Source: an uncultured Oceanospirillaceae bacterium (GTDB lineage: Bacteria > Pseudomonadota > Gammaproteobacteria > Pseudomonadales > Balneatricaceae). From it: a stretch of DNA of 46,453 nt. How positions within the stretch are numbered: the first letter of the stretch is position 1; each line of letters opens with the position of its first letter. The translations under genes were made by a program, and so were the position numbers. Of the stretch, positions 17,622 to 26,216 are shown one piece after another. The stretch lies in NCBI GenBank assembly GCA_913057435.1, contig CAJXNY010000041.1:1-46453 (forward strand), given 5' to 3'. A model generated the notes under the pieces. That model worked only from the letters and a program-made list of their open reading frames with translations. It did not search any database and was not told the origin of the DNA.

Positions 17622-18773
17622 TTAGCTACGACACAGTTTCACGCCGAAGCAGGTCTCCATGCTGTAGCTGGTATTGATGCCGTAGCACAGGTTGCTGAGT
17701 TTGATTTTGTAATCACCCTCGATTGCACCTCGAGTGTGGATGGAGAACTCACGGGTAACGGCACCCGGCACGCCATCTACACAGGATGGGACTTCACCGA
17801 AGGCGATTGGCCCGGTCGGCAGAATATCAACCGATGGTGTGCCATCTGGCAGGGCTGCCACTGGCACGTCTGCGGCATCGGTGATCGTGACGGAACCGAT
17901 GGTCAGGTTGCTGAAGCTGATGTTGCCGTAGCAGTTGCTGACCGTGATGTAGAGTTTTTCCAGATCATCGGTTTCAAACGCATCGCACGGTGAGTCGCCC
18001 CAGCGCACGGAAACACACGGCGTCGCGCCCAGCATTTCCAGTTCTTCACAGCCGCCACCACCACCACAGTTACAGACTGCCTGTTCCAGCATTGTTTCGT
18101 ACAGCGGAATCGCCGCCGCCGTACCCAGTGATGCGGTACCGCCAGTGGTTGTCGCCAGCTCTTCAAACTCGGCGTAGATTGCTGGTTTGTCAGCGCTGTT
18201 AGCACCGCTGTTATGGATAAAGACGGTCACGTCATTGCTGACGGCCTGGTCAATGGCCAGCTGTTTGTGAGTTGGCTGAACGGCGTTGCCTAACATCCCG
18301 GTGTCCGTGATGTACAGGACTGAGCGGCAGCTGTCCTCACGCCAGTCAAAGAAGCGGGCGACATCTGCGATACTAATACCTGCCCCTTCGGGATGACTTT
18401 CGGTATCGGAATACAGCGGCTCTGTCACCGGAATCGCTTTGATATACGTATTGTGGTTTGTCGCGAATTTACCTTTCGCTGAGCCTCCGTGGTTAAACAG
18501 CCAGGTTGCCCGGACATTGGCGCCACAGCTGGTAATGGCGTTGGCCAGTGCGGCCTCAGCAGCGGCTTCAATATCGGCTGCTGGTCCGTCCATCGAACTA
18601 CTGGAGTCGATCAGCAGCACCAGGTCGACATCGCCTTTATTACCACCGGTGCCGGTACAGGGGCAGTCGGTTGCCGTAACGTCGCATTTGTCCAGACTGT
18701 TGACCTTGGCTTTCATGGCTTCAAGCAGGGCGGCATTCATTGCGCTTTGCAGCGCTTCACATTGGTCTGTCAT
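17622..18773 (-). CDS. von Willebrand factor A domain protein in the eCIS operon
   Basis: A 383-residue protein. I choose the start MTDQCEALQS because AGGA lies seven bases before that ATG; the ATG seven codons upstream has no such site. Residues 50-60 read DLVLLIDSSSSM, a complete MIDAS metal-site motif (D-x-S-x-S), and SVLYITDTG later supplies the usual second Asp strand, so this is a vWA fold of about 190 residues. After a Cys/Gly-rich joint (CNCGGGGGC) comes a C-terminal beta-rich domain of about 130 residues with several more cysteines. There is no signal peptide. vWA domains bind partners through a metal ion, so adhesion or assembly is likely. It lies between the spike genes and fibre-like genes. 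This protein is not part of the classical Afp set. Confidence 0.85.
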   Translation of the reverse strand: MTDQCEALQSAMNAALLEAMKAKVNSLDKCDVTATDCPCTGTGGNKGDVDLVLLIDSSSSMDGPAADIEAAAEAALANAITSCGANVRATWLFNHGGSAKGKFATNHNTYIKAIPVTEPLYSDTESHPEGAGISIADVARFFDWREDSCRSVLYITDTGMLGNAVQPTHKQLAIDQAVSNDVTVFIHNSGANSADKPAIYAEFEELATTTGGTASLGTAAAIPLYETMLEQAVCNCGGGGGCEELEMLGATPCVSVRWGDSPCDAFETDDLEKLYITVSNCYGNISFSNLTIGSVTITDAADVPVAALPDGTPSVDILPTGPIAFGEVPSCVDGVPGAVTREFSIHTRGAIEGDYKIKLSNLCYGINTSYSMETCFGVKLCRS

Positions 18774-18862
18774 TGGAATGTCCTTATATGACATGTTGAT
18801 GCTGATAACGATCGGGTCGTCAGCGGGGGAAAGGGCTCTGGCCAGGGCCGTGCTGACAGGGG

Positions 18863-19138
18863 TTACAGGCGATGGATTTTCAGGTCGATGGCGCTACAGC
18901 GGGGGCGGCGGTCGGCGCGGCCGCCAATGGGATCGGCCGGGTGCAGCAGCTGGCGTTTGCGCACCCCGGCGCGCAGCAGCATACGGCTGATATCGCTGGG
19001 CAGGATCAGCCCGCCGGGCTGTTCGCGGCTGCGGGCCCAGCGCTGCAGGCTGTGCTGCAGTGTGGCTTTGCTTTGTGGGTCACTGCGATCCAGCCAGACA
19101 TGGGCGACCAGCCGCCAGGGCAGAGGGTGTACCGGCAT
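18863..19138 (-). CDS. Small 91-residue protein behind the spike gene
   Basis: The ATG lies two bases after the VgrG-like stop codon, and a GGAG inside the end of that gene can serve as ribosome site, so coupling is likely. The product is basic, with the start MPVHPLPWRLVAHVWLD, a middle helix (LQHSLQRWARSREQ) and GGLILPSDISRMLLRAGV. It has no signal peptide or known motif. It could be a small baseplate or spike-associated protein. I do not recognise it. The frame has normal codon use and no shadow partner, which supports it being real. Confidence 0.55.
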   Translation of the reverse strand: MPVHPLPWRLVAHVWLDRSDPQSKATLQHSLQRWARSREQPGGLILPSDISRMLLRAGVRKRQLLHPADPIGGRADRRPRCSAIDLKIHRL

Positions 19139-19140
19139 GG

Positions 19141-20778
19141 TTATTTGATCTCCACCATCGGCGCTTTAATTTCGACTCCGCCACCGCCCGCTTCGATTTT
19201 GAGATCTTTGCCCGGGGTGATCGAGGTGATGTCAGCGCTTTTGAGCACCAGCTCTTTGGCGACGTCGATCAGCAGCGAGTCCTTGGTGCTGATCAGGCTG
19301 TTTTTCTGGTGAATCAGCGACAGCTTTTTGTTTTTGGCATCAAACTCGAGCATATCCTTGGCGCTGAGTTTGAGGCTGCGTTTCATGTTCTGATCGTGGT
19401 ATTCGTCGGCCGGTTTGGCGTTCTGGTTGTAGAGCGCGCCGAGAATCACCGGGTCGCTGGCGCTGCCATCAAGCCAGCCCAGGATCACTTCGTCACCTTT
19501 GGCCGGGGGCAGGAACAGGCAGGCGTCTTTACTGGCGTAAGGGCTGCCGGGGCGGGCCCAGAGTTTGGCACCGCCCAGCGCGGGCACCTCCACCTGGATG
19601 CGGCTGAGTTTGCCTTCATCTTTTTTGCTGTAGCCCAGCGCCTTGCCAACCAGCAGGCTGCGCACGGCAGGCTGCTGACGGTGCAGGCCATTGAAGAAGC
19701 TGGTGCGGGTCAGTGGCAGGCCGACGAAGACGGTGGTGGTCCAGTCGCCAGGGCCCAGTTTATGGCGCACGCCGGTGACCAGATATTCGCCGTTCAGTGC
19801 CTTGGGCAGGTTGGCCAGTTCGATCCGCCCGCCAGGTTTGATATCGCAACGTCCCGGCAGGGTCAGGTTGCCTTTATAACGATCCAGTTCGCGGTACAGT
19901 GTTTCACCGGCCGCCCAGCCCTGCAGCTGGGCGGGGCTGTACTGGCAGCCGAGCAGCGGCAGCCATTCGGCATCGCGCTTGAGGGCTTTGCTGGCAGCCG
20001 CGGCATCAAGCCCGGCGGCGGGGGTGATTTTCATCCCGCTGGCTGGCTTCGGGCTGGCCTGGCCTTTGGTGTTGCTCTGTTTGGCCGCATCCCAGCTGGC
20101 GGTTTTCAGTTTGTTCAGGCTGTTGGTAATGTCGGTACTCAGATCAATACCGATCAGATCGGTAATACCAAAATCAATTTTCACCGGGCCGCCACTGAAT
20201 TTATCCGGTGGCTGAATTTTCAGCGTCTCTTTACCGTTTTTATCGACCGTGGGCATCAGCAACAGTCCGCCCGCTTCGGCCCGCTGGCGGATATAGCCCC
20301 AGGCGTGCTGGTCGAGCATGGCCAGCTGTTCATGCTCCATTTTGCTGGCCGCCATATCGACGGTAACGCCGCTGGGCTTGGCCAGTTTCTTGACGACCGC
20401 ATCGTCCTTGCTTTTGGGGTCAAACACCTGAGTCAGGCGCGGTTCGACCAGGCTGATCAGGGCGCTGTGGCACTGCAGGATCAGCTGGGCACCACTGTCG
20501 GTAATGCGTAACCGCTGGCCGGTGATGACACCGGCAAACACGGCTTCTTCTTTGTCTTTTTCCGCCAGCCGCCCCAGTTTGAGGATGATCGGCTTGCCGG
20601 GTTCCAGCTTGGCGTTATCAGCCGATGGGAAGTCACGGCTGGCCACGCCAACCTCTTCGATGATCACCGTTGCTTCGGGGATGTCGTGGGCCTGACTGTG
20701 ACACTCGACGCTGATAATCCGCAGGGTCGGGGTGAGGATTTCGCCATCGGCGATCAGGGTGATGTCGGCTGAGCTCAT
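19141..20778 (-). CDS. VgrG-like spike protein (Afp8-like)
   Basis: This 545-residue protein is the central spike at the tip of the tube. The N-terminal ~330 residues resemble the gp27/late-control-D hub (for example VFAGVITGQRLRI and LQCHSALISLVEPRLT). Then comes an OB-fold segment with GKLSRIQVEVPALGG, LWARPGSPYA and FLPPAKGDEVILGWLDG, with DPVILGALYN following. The last ~100 residues are short repeated strands (LSAKDMLEFDAK ... LLIDVAKELVLKSADI) typical of a gp5-type beta-helical needle. AAGGA before the ATG supports the start. No C-terminal effector extension is present. It follows the LysM gene and precedes the small 91-residue gene, in Afp7-Afp8 order. Confidence 0.93.
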   Translation of the reverse strand: MSSADITLIADGEILTPTLRIISVECHSQAHDIPEATVIIEEVGVASRDFPSADNAKLEPGKPIILKLGRLAEKDKEEAVFAGVITGQRLRITDSGAQLILQCHSALISLVEPRLTQVFDPKSKDDAVVKKLAKPSGVTVDMAASKMEHEQLAMLDQHAWGYIRQRAEAGGLLLMPTVDKNGKETLKIQPPDKFSGGPVKIDFGITDLIGIDLSTDITNSLNKLKTASWDAAKQSNTKGQASPKPASGMKITPAAGLDAAAASKALKRDAEWLPLLGCQYSPAQLQGWAAGETLYRELDRYKGNLTLPGRCDIKPGGRIELANLPKALNGEYLVTGVRHKLGPGDWTTTVFVGLPLTRTSFFNGLHRQQPAVRSLLVGKALGYSKKDEGKLSRIQVEVPALGGAKLWARPGSPYASKDACLFLPPAKGDEVILGWLDGSASDPVILGALYNQNAKPADEYHDQNMKRSLKLSAKDMLEFDAKNKKLSLIHQKNSLISTKDSLLIDVAKELVLKSADITSITPGKDLKIEAGGGGVEIKAPMVEIK

Positions 20779-20799
20779 GGGCGGTCCTTGCAGTGACGG

Positions 20800-21513
20800 T
20801 TATTTTTCCAGCGGTGGGAAAGTGATCTGGCTACCCGGGTCCAGGTTGCGCAGGCTGTCCAGCTGGTTGAACTCAGCCACGCCCACCAGGTAGACCGGGC
20901 TGCGGTAAATGGCATGGGTTTTCTGCGCCAGGGTGTCGCCACTTTGTACCAGCCGGGTGTGGGTCAGGTCGGGCGAGCTTTTGTTGGCCAGTTTATCGGC
21001 CTGTTTGGCGGCCAGATCTTCGGTGAAGCTACAGCTGATCTCGGCTACTTTGGGCACCCCGTCCGGGCCGATCAGGGTGTATTTGATGTCCATGCTTTTC
21101 AGCCGACAGTAAAATCCCCCCGCTACCCCGTTGCCCAGCCGCAATTTGCCCCATTTGAGATTGAGGTAGCGCGGTTCATGGGTGTCGCCATCCATGTTGT
21201 AGAGCGCCGCCTGTAACTCTTCGAGCTGCTTGTTGAGATCTTTGCTGACCATCCCGGTGCCGAAACTGATCAGATCGGTATAGATGCTGGTGTCGATAAT
21301 AAACACCAGATCCAGCATGGCGGGGTTACCGCGCTGAAAGTTACTGCCGCCGCTGATGCTGTTGATCACGCAGGCGTTATCAATCTTGTTGGAGAGCTTG
21401 ACGCTCAGGGTTTCAGGTTTGAAGTTGAGCTCAATCTTTTTTTCGTCGCTGCTGAAACTGTCGTCCGGATAGGACAGCAGCATCATCGTGGCTTCTTTAC
21501 CGAGCAGTGCCAT
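20800..21513 (-). CDS. LysM-containing baseplate protein (Afp7-like)
   Basis: A 237-residue protein that probably links tube and spike, as Afp7/Pvc7 (gp53-like) does. Its N-terminal domain has the tube-related pattern LNFKPETLSVKLSNKI and LDLVFIIDTS. The C-terminal ~60 residues form a LysM-like module (LVQSGDTLAQKTHAIYRSPVYLVGVAEFNQLDSLRNLDPGSQITFP, described by its key elements GDTL, IY, N and GSQI-FP). The start lies three bases after the stop of the DUF5908-like gene, so these are co-translated. No membrane segment is present. Confidence 0.9.
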   Translation of the reverse strand: MALLGKEATMMLLSYPDDSFSSDEKKIELNFKPETLSVKLSNKIDNACVINSISGGSNFQRGNPAMLDLVFIIDTSIYTDLISFGTGMVSKDLNKQLEELQAALYNMDGDTHEPRYLNLKWGKLRLGNGVAGGFYCRLKSMDIKYTLIGPDGVPKVAEISCSFTEDLAAKQADKLANKSSPDLTHTRLVQSGDTLAQKTHAIYRSPVYLVGVAEFNQLDSLRNLDPGSQITFPPLEK

Positions 21514-21516
21514 GGG

Positions 21517-21690
21517 TTACCACCGTTTGCTGTCCTGAAGTGCGCGGGCCATCTCGAAGGTGACGTCCTGCAGGCTGATACAGCCGCAGTCGCTCTGTTC
21601 TTTACTGGCCGGGGCCGGGCTGCCAGCCGGGCCAATCACTTCGGTGTTGATATTAAGCTGGTCGACTTCCAGCCTTGCGTTGTCGTCCAT
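21517..21690 (-). CDS. DUF5908-like small protein (Afp6 position)
   Basis: A 57-residue protein whose ATG is at 21690; the longer upstream reading crosses terminator hairpins and is not coding. The N-terminal LEVDQLNINTEV matches the opening beta-strand of the short DUF5908 eCIS proteins (typically 'IEIRELVIKTxV'). It continues with a Pro/Ala-rich linker and a CGCISLQDVTFEMARAL helix. It lies directly before the LysM baseplate gene, the place of Afp6. Its role in the particle is not defined in the family. Confidence 0.7.
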   Translation of the reverse strand: MDDNARLEVDQLNINTEVIGPAGSPAPASKEQSDCGCISLQDVTFEMARALQDSKRW

Positions 21691-21723
21691 ACACGGTGCC
21701 TGTGTGGGTGGGCGGCAGAGAGA

Positions 21724-21743
21724 TTGCCCGGCGAGCCGGGCAA
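21724..21743. other. Hairpin downstream of the tube-gene terminator
   Basis: A perfect 9-bp inverted repeat (TTGCCCGGC, GA, GCCGGGCAA) lies between the terminator after the tube genes and the DUF5908-like gene. It has no T-run. It may protect the 5' end of the downstream message. Confidence 0.6.
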
Positions 21744-21747
21744 CCGG

Positions 21748-21775
21748 AAAAAGGGACGGCCACAGCGTGGCCGTC
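21748..21775 (-). terminator. Intrinsic terminator after the tube genes
   Basis: Minus strand: a perfect 9-bp stem (GACGGCCAC/GTGGCCGTC) with a three-base loop, then CC and five T residues. It follows the second tube gene and precedes the baseplate genes, and so would favour high sheath and tube expression over baseplate. Confidence 0.8.
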
Positions 21776-21809
21776 AGGCGCATTGCTGCGCTAACGGCTG
21801 AGCCGGAGC

Positions 21810-22283
21810 CTAGATCGGCACCGGGATCAGCGTGGAATAGCTATAGCTCATGGACTCGATCATCAGGCCGTTAGTATCGGCATTGAGACCGTCCCATTCG
21901 ATGCTTTCCAGAAAGGCCCTGGGTGCCAGCCAGGCCTTGGTCGGGTACGGAATGGGGGTGTCGCTGAGCGTGGCGATAAGAATATCGGTGCGCAGCAGAC
22001 GCTCGTGCCAGAAGGCCTGCTCAGCCAGCTGCGTGAGCTGCAGTGGCGTGGGCAGATTCGGCATACCCCGTTTGAAGGTGAGGGTGCGTCGCTGGATAGT
22101 GGGCTTGAGCAGCCCCCAGTCCTGATCACCCGCCAGCGAGCGGGTAACTTTCAGGCCTGAGATCTCCTTAAAGCGCAAGTCCACCGGAGCGATCTGCGGC
22201 ACCAGTCCTGTCATTAGCACGGCCGCGAAGCGGTAGCCCACCAGGGGAGGTGCGTCCCCCAGCAGGCTGTCAACGACGTTCAT
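21810..22283 (-). CDS. Second tube-family protein (Afp5-like)
   Basis: A 157-residue protein of the gp19-like inner tube family, with VGYRFAAVLM, FKEISGLKV, LTFKRGMPN and a closing SIEWDGLNADTNGLMIESMSYSYS that match the strands of the tube fold. In Afp/PVC the second, divergent tube paralogue forms the first ring on the spike and is the adaptor between tube and baseplate; its position just before the baseplate genes fits that role. AAGG five bases before the ATG and a 7-base gap after the first tube gene support it. It differs from the first tube protein in having a long helical insert around residues 80-95. Confidence 0.85.
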   Translation of the reverse strand: MNVVDSLLGDAPPLVGYRFAAVLMTGLVPQIAPVDLRFKEISGLKVTRSLAGDQDWGLLKPTIQRRTLTFKRGMPNLPTPLQLTQLAEQAFWHERLLRTDILIATLSDTPIPYPTKAWLAPRAFLESIEWDGLNADTNGLMIESMSYSYSTLIPVPI

Positions 22284-22290
22284 CCGCGCC

Positions 22291-22737
22291 TTAGTTGAAG
22301 GCGATGGTGACGTTGTCGGCCATCATCTCCAGCGTTTCAACAGCCACTTCATTGGAGCTGCCATTGAAGCTTGGTGCGGTCAGTTTTTTCGGGAAAGCAT
22401 TGGTGATGGTCCAGGTCACCAGCGGTTCGTCGCCGGTTTCATTGGTCAGTGACACCGTCATATCCTTCTTGTCGATCAGGTTCAGCGAGATCTGATTGAT
22501 CCAGTCGAAGAACTGCGACTTCTTGCGCACCACACCGCGTTTAAGGGTGATGTTGACATCGGATTTCTGGCCAGGCATGTGTTTTCTGCCCAGACCATCT
22601 TTATAGGTGATGGTTTCCACCCCAATGTCCAGCCCGGACACCTCGGAGAACGCCATCTGCTCATCACCCAGCGTCACCACAAAGCGGTAGACCGGGATCG
22701 GGTATTCATTTTTGATGTCATCAACTGTTGTAGCCAT
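22291..22737 (-). CDS. Main inner tube protein (Afp1-like)
   Basis: A 148-residue protein with the classic phage tail-tube pattern: YPIPVYRFVVTLGDEQMAFSEVSGLD at the N-terminus (named here by its V-Y-R-F and SEVSGLD elements), ITYKDG, MPGQKSDVNITLKRG in the middle and a C-terminal VAVETLEMMADNVTIAF. It polymerises as stacked hexamers inside the sheath and carries cargo in its lumen. AGGAG lies nine bases before the ATG. It follows the sheath gene with a 31-base gap. Confidence 0.95.
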   Translation of the reverse strand: MATTVDDIKNEYPIPVYRFVVTLGDEQMAFSEVSGLDIGVETITYKDGLGRKHMPGQKSDVNITLKRGVVRKKSQFFDWINQISLNLIDKKDMTVSLTNETGDEPLVTWTITNAFPKKLTAPSFNGSSNEVAVETLEMMADNVTIAFN

Positions 22738-22768
22738 GGTAAAGCTCCTGTTTCAGTGCGGCGGGCGA

Positions 22769-24199
22769 TCAGCCGGAAATGGACTTGTGAGAGAACGTCA
22801 GCACGATAAACTCTGCCGGACGAACTGCCGCCAGACCGATTTCGATGTTCATGATGCCGTTGTTGATGTCCGCTTCAGTCATCGTCTGACCCAGCCCGAC
22901 ATTGACGAAGAACGCCGCCTCTTTGCTGTCACCAAACAGCGCACCCTGTCGCCACAGACCTTCCAGGTAGCTTTCGATCATGGTTTTCAGTTTCAGCCAG
23001 GTGAACGGCGTATTCGGTTCGAACACCGCAAAGCCCGCAGCTTTCTGCACGGATTCTTCGACCATGTTGAACAGACGACGAACCGGCACATAGCGCCACT
23101 CGTTGTCGTTACCGGCCAGTGTACGTGCACCCCAGACCAGCGTGCCTTTACCGGTGAACGCGCGGATCGCGTTGATGGATTTACCCGCCACCGTATCCAC
23201 GTTCATGGCTTCCTGAGTCGCGTTGTCGATGATCCGTGTCGGACCAACCACAGAACTCAGCGCCACGTTAGCCGGTGCTTTCCAGACCCCACGGCTGCCA
23301 TCGACACGGGAGTAAATACCAGCCATCGCAGCACACGGCGGCAACGCCATGTACAGTGAACCCAGCTGAGCTTTCAGCTGCGCGTACACCGCCGTACCGG
23401 CCAGAGAGGGATCATCCATTGTCATCGTGGTCGTCGCATCCACATGGATCACCACTTTGGACTCGTCGTAGCTGCGCGCCATTGTCGTACGCAGGTACGG
23501 GTAGTACGTCGCGCCGTACTTGGTACGGTCTGTCGCCACCGGCGTGTTAGCACGGACTGAATCCAGATCATCCTGCAGGTTGTCAGGCATCATGGAATCG
23601 ATCGTATCGATCAGGGCAAAGCGATCCTTCAGCTTCACACACTGGTCGATCGCCGCCGTGCCAACACCGTAGTAATGCATACGGTTATCGCCGGTCATCC
23701 GGGCGGCAGCATCAGAGGTAACCAGCAGCGTCACTTCGTCAACCTTCTCGATTGCCGCCAGCGCGACTTTGAATTCGCTGGCTTCTTCACCGGCTGTCGT
23801 CACACCGAAAGCGTCATAGCCACCGGTGGAGACCACGTAACAGGCACCGCCGCCATTGGCGAAGTAGTGGACGATACAATGGTACAGAATGAACTGTGCC
23901 ATCGCGGCCGGTTTACGGGTCGGGTCACGGCTCAGCTCAACGCCGATCACGGCATTGGTGTCAGCGTCGATAACCGCATCGAACTGCTCGAAGCCTTCCA
24001 TATACGGGCCGCCGAACCAGCGTTCGTACTCCAGCATGGAAGTGATACGGATTGGCTGATTAACCAGCGTTTCGCCAGCGCCATCTTCCATCACTTCGGT
24101 ACGGCCGATAAACGCCGGAATGGCGGTCGCGACTTCGGCAACCGAAGGTGGGAATATCGATTTTTCCTGAATATAGACGTTAGGTGTTTTGGGCTGCAT
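22769..24199 (-). CDS. Contractile sheath protein (Afp2/3/4-like)
   Basis: A 476-residue sheath subunit, the first structural gene of the operon. The start is the ATG at 24199, with AGAGGA eight bases upstream; the longer frame above it is leader DNA. The N-terminus TPNVYIQEKSIFPPSVAEV and AIPAFIGRTE is typical of phage and eCIS sheath proteins, and the C-terminal ~130 residues carry GTLVWGARTLAG, WRYVPVRRLFNMVEESV and a TEADINNGIMNIEIGLAAVRPAEF tail segment (named by its key elements). Only one sheath gene is visible here, while Afp has three, so either one suffices or others lie off the contig. Confidence 0.95.
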   Translation of the reverse strand: MQPKTPNVYIQEKSIFPPSVAEVATAIPAFIGRTEVMEDGAGETLVNQPIRITSMLEYERWFGGPYMEGFEQFDAVIDADTNAVIGVELSRDPTRKPAAMAQFILYHCIVHYFANGGGACYVVSTGGYDAFGVTTAGEEASEFKVALAAIEKVDEVTLLVTSDAAARMTGDNRMHYYGVGTAAIDQCVKLKDRFALIDTIDSMMPDNLQDDLDSVRANTPVATDRTKYGATYYPYLRTTMARSYDESKVVIHVDATTTMTMDDPSLAGTAVYAQLKAQLGSLYMALPPCAAMAGIYSRVDGSRGVWKAPANVALSSVVGPTRIIDNATQEAMNVDTVAGKSINAIRAFTGKGTLVWGARTLAGNDNEWRYVPVRRLFNMVEESVQKAAGFAVFEPNTPFTWLKLKTMIESYLEGLWRQGALFGDSKEAAFFVNVGLGQTMTEADINNGIMNIEIGLAAVRPAEFIVLTFSHKSISG

Positions 24200-25068
24200 T
24201 ACTGCGTCCTCTGGGAGTCGATCATTACCCCGCCCGGAGTTGCCGGGCTGCGCTGAGAGCGGCGCACACAACTGCACACCGGCGCATGACGGTGTGTGGA
24301 ACAGGGGCGGGAACGGGGTGAAACGACAGTCACCACCTTGACTGGCCACAGGGGAGGAAAGGGCCGGTGGTGCTGAACCTGAGTGGGGCAAAACCAGGGT
24401 ATCGCTCAGGATAGCCACTTTATACCCGCTGGCTGGGGTCTTAGCCCAGCCCCCTGGCCGCCATTGCTACACAGGCCGTGTAGAAAGCCATCGGCCCCCC
24501 GGTTTCAGCCGCTTTCCCTGACCCTTGCTCTACACCCTGATCCTCCCACGTGGGCACCCCCGTTTGCTGTGGCCACAACTGTGGCTGTTGTGGTGGCATG
24601 GCCACTGGCGCAGGCTAAGCAGTGGTGTGCTGGGCTGGCGTTCCCCGCGGCTTGTTTATCTATCTTGCTGTTTTTCAAACATAAAAAAATTAATAAACAG
24701 AACTGAAACAAAACCGGGCCACAACCTGTCAGGCCAACCTGTGGCAGATTCAGCCCAACCTGTGGTGCGCCAGAGTGGCCAGCCCCGGTGACAATGCGGG
24801 CTGCAGCAGCGATGGCCACGCTGCCACAGCCTGCCCGCCGCCTGCCCCGGCCCGGACGGTGATCAATCGCCGCAGCGGGATAACATTTAGCTATGGTCTG
24901 AGAACAGTGCAGAACCAGCATTCAGGCGGACAGGCCCGTGATCGCAGCGCCGGACCGCTCAGCGTCGCCAGCAGGGCATAACCTGGCGGTCAGCCACGGC
25001 CGGGCCGGGGAGGAAAGACTTCCCCAGGGGCAGCGCCAGTTGTGGTGCGGTGGTGGCTGCCGTGTTAA
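24200..25068. promoter_or_regulatory. Leader and repeat-rich spacer upstream of the sheath gene
   Basis: No convincing gene in these 870 bases. The part next to the sheath gene must hold the operon promoter and contains an inverted repeat CACACCG/CGGTGTG (24275-24296). Further away are a palindrome CCCACGTGGG (24545-24554), the inverted repeat GCCACA-AC-TGTGGC (24572-24585), an A-rich patch near 24680-24705, and three spaced copies of an AACCTGT(GG)-type motif between about 24720 and 24770. The clustered motifs could be binding sites for the KfrA-like protein or another regulator. Confidence 0.5.
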
Positions 25069-25956
25069 TCAGCCGTCTGTTCTGTCCCTGCCGCTGCAGT
25101 CTCCCGCCGCCTCAGTCAGGGCCGCCAGTCGGCCGCGGTATTCGGCCAGCTGTTCACGCAGCTGCTGCTGGTGCTGGCGGCTGTGTTGCAGCGCGCTGTC
25201 GGCGGCATCGGCCTGCTGCTGGCTCTGGTTCAGGCGGTCCTGCAGCTGGCGCAGCTCGCTGGCCTGCTGGCCGTGGGCAATCTGCTGGGCCTGCAGTTGC
25301 TGGCGGCTGCTGTCACGTTCGTTACTCAGCTGTTGTAGCTGCTGCTGATTGAGCATCTGCAGGGCTTCGGCGGCGGCCATCCGCTCGGTGGCTTTTTGCA
25401 GTTTTTGCGCCTGGCCACGCAGGCTGTCCTGCAGCGCTTTTTTCTCCCCGCGCAGCTGTGTCAGTTGCTGTTGCTGTTGCTGATCGCGTCGCTGCTGCTG
25501 ATCCCGTTCCTGTTGCAGCTGGCGGCGTTGCTGGCTCAGCTGATCGATTTCGGCGGCGGCCTGGCGCTGCTGCTGCTGGCGCTGTTCAAGTTCCTGGCTT
25601 AAGGCCTCGATATCCTGCTGCCAGTGTTGATGCTGGGCGTTAAAGCCGTGTCGCTCACGGGCCAGTGAAGCCTGGGCTTCACGCTGGGCGGTACAGCTGA
25701 TCCGGCCGGCAAACTCGGCCAGCAGCTGGTTCAGTTCGGCCGACTGCTGGCCGCTGTGCAGGGCCTGCTCCAGCTGCCGGGCGTCGAGGGCTTCGCGCCA
25801 TTGCTTGAGATATTTGTGCCAGGTGCTGGTACTGCCATGGCCCGCCTGCTGCTGCAGCCGGCTGGCGCTGATGCGGTCAACGGCGGTGCCGCTGTCAAGC
25901 AGGGCCTGGGCAGCTTCAAATACCTGCTGACGGCTGACGCGGGGGATCTCAGACAT
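25069..25956 (-). CDS. KfrA-like DNA-binding coiled-coil plasmid protein
   Basis: A 295-residue protein. The start MSEIPRVSRQQVF is preceded by GGAG at seven bases; a GTG twelve codons upstream is less likely. Residues 6-55 match the KfrA N-terminal DNA-binding domain: V-x-x-x-V-x-x-A-A-x-x-L ... GHGSTSTWHKYLKQW. The rest (about 70-290) is one very long Gln/Leu/Arg-rich coiled coil. In IncP and related plasmids KfrA is an autoregulator that helps segregation and plasmid stability by forming filamentous assemblies. Here it lies divergently from nothing but next to parAB and the repeat-rich spacer, which fits a segregation role. The family call is by pattern. Confidence 0.82.
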   Translation of the reverse strand: MSEIPRVSRQQVFEAAQALLDSGTAVDRISASRLQQQAGHGSTSTWHKYLKQWREALDARQLEQALHSGQQSAELNQLLAEFAGRISCTAQREAQASLARERHGFNAQHQHWQQDIEALSQELEQRQQQQRQAAAEIDQLSQQRRQLQQERDQQQRRDQQQQQQLTQLRGEKKALQDSLRGQAQKLQKATERMAAAEALQMLNQQQLQQLSNERDSSRQQLQAQQIAHGQQASELRQLQDRLNQSQQQADAADSALQHSRQHQQQLREQLAEYRGRLAALTEAAGDCSGRDRTDG

Positions 25957-26036
25957 AGGGGCTCCAGTTTCGGGACAGGCTGAGGCCTGCACGGAGGGCT
26001 ATTTTGCCGGGTTTTTAACCGTTTAAAAACTGTATT

Positions 26037-26068
26037 ATACGGTAATTACGGTATTTGTTACGTAATAG
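26037..26068. promoter_or_regulatory. Candidate KfrA operator and promoter region
   Basis: About 80 bases upstream of the kfrA-like ATG, an AT-rich stretch in GC-rich surroundings contains two overlapping TACGGTA direct repeats (TACGGTAATTACGGTA) and an inverted repeat ATTACG ... CGTAAT. KfrA proteins repress their own promoters by binding such repeats, so this is the natural candidate site. No binding data can be seen from sequence. Confidence 0.5.
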
Positions 26069-26216
26069 GAAGGGTCTTTAGCGATAAAGCAAGGCGGCAG
26101 ATTTGTGTGCTGCGCGCTGTTCTGGCGTGATTGTGCGCCGTTTATGGCGCTAACGACGCTGAGCGGTGGCGAAGTCTGATTCGGCCGCCTGAGGGGGCTG
26201 TACTGTCGGCTGAGGA

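Noticed and set aside
24505-24921. 138-codon minus-strand frame in the kfrA-sheath spacer
   Set aside because: Composition shifts between patches, no ribosome site, and it crosses palindromes and an A-rich patch; better explained as regulatory DNA.
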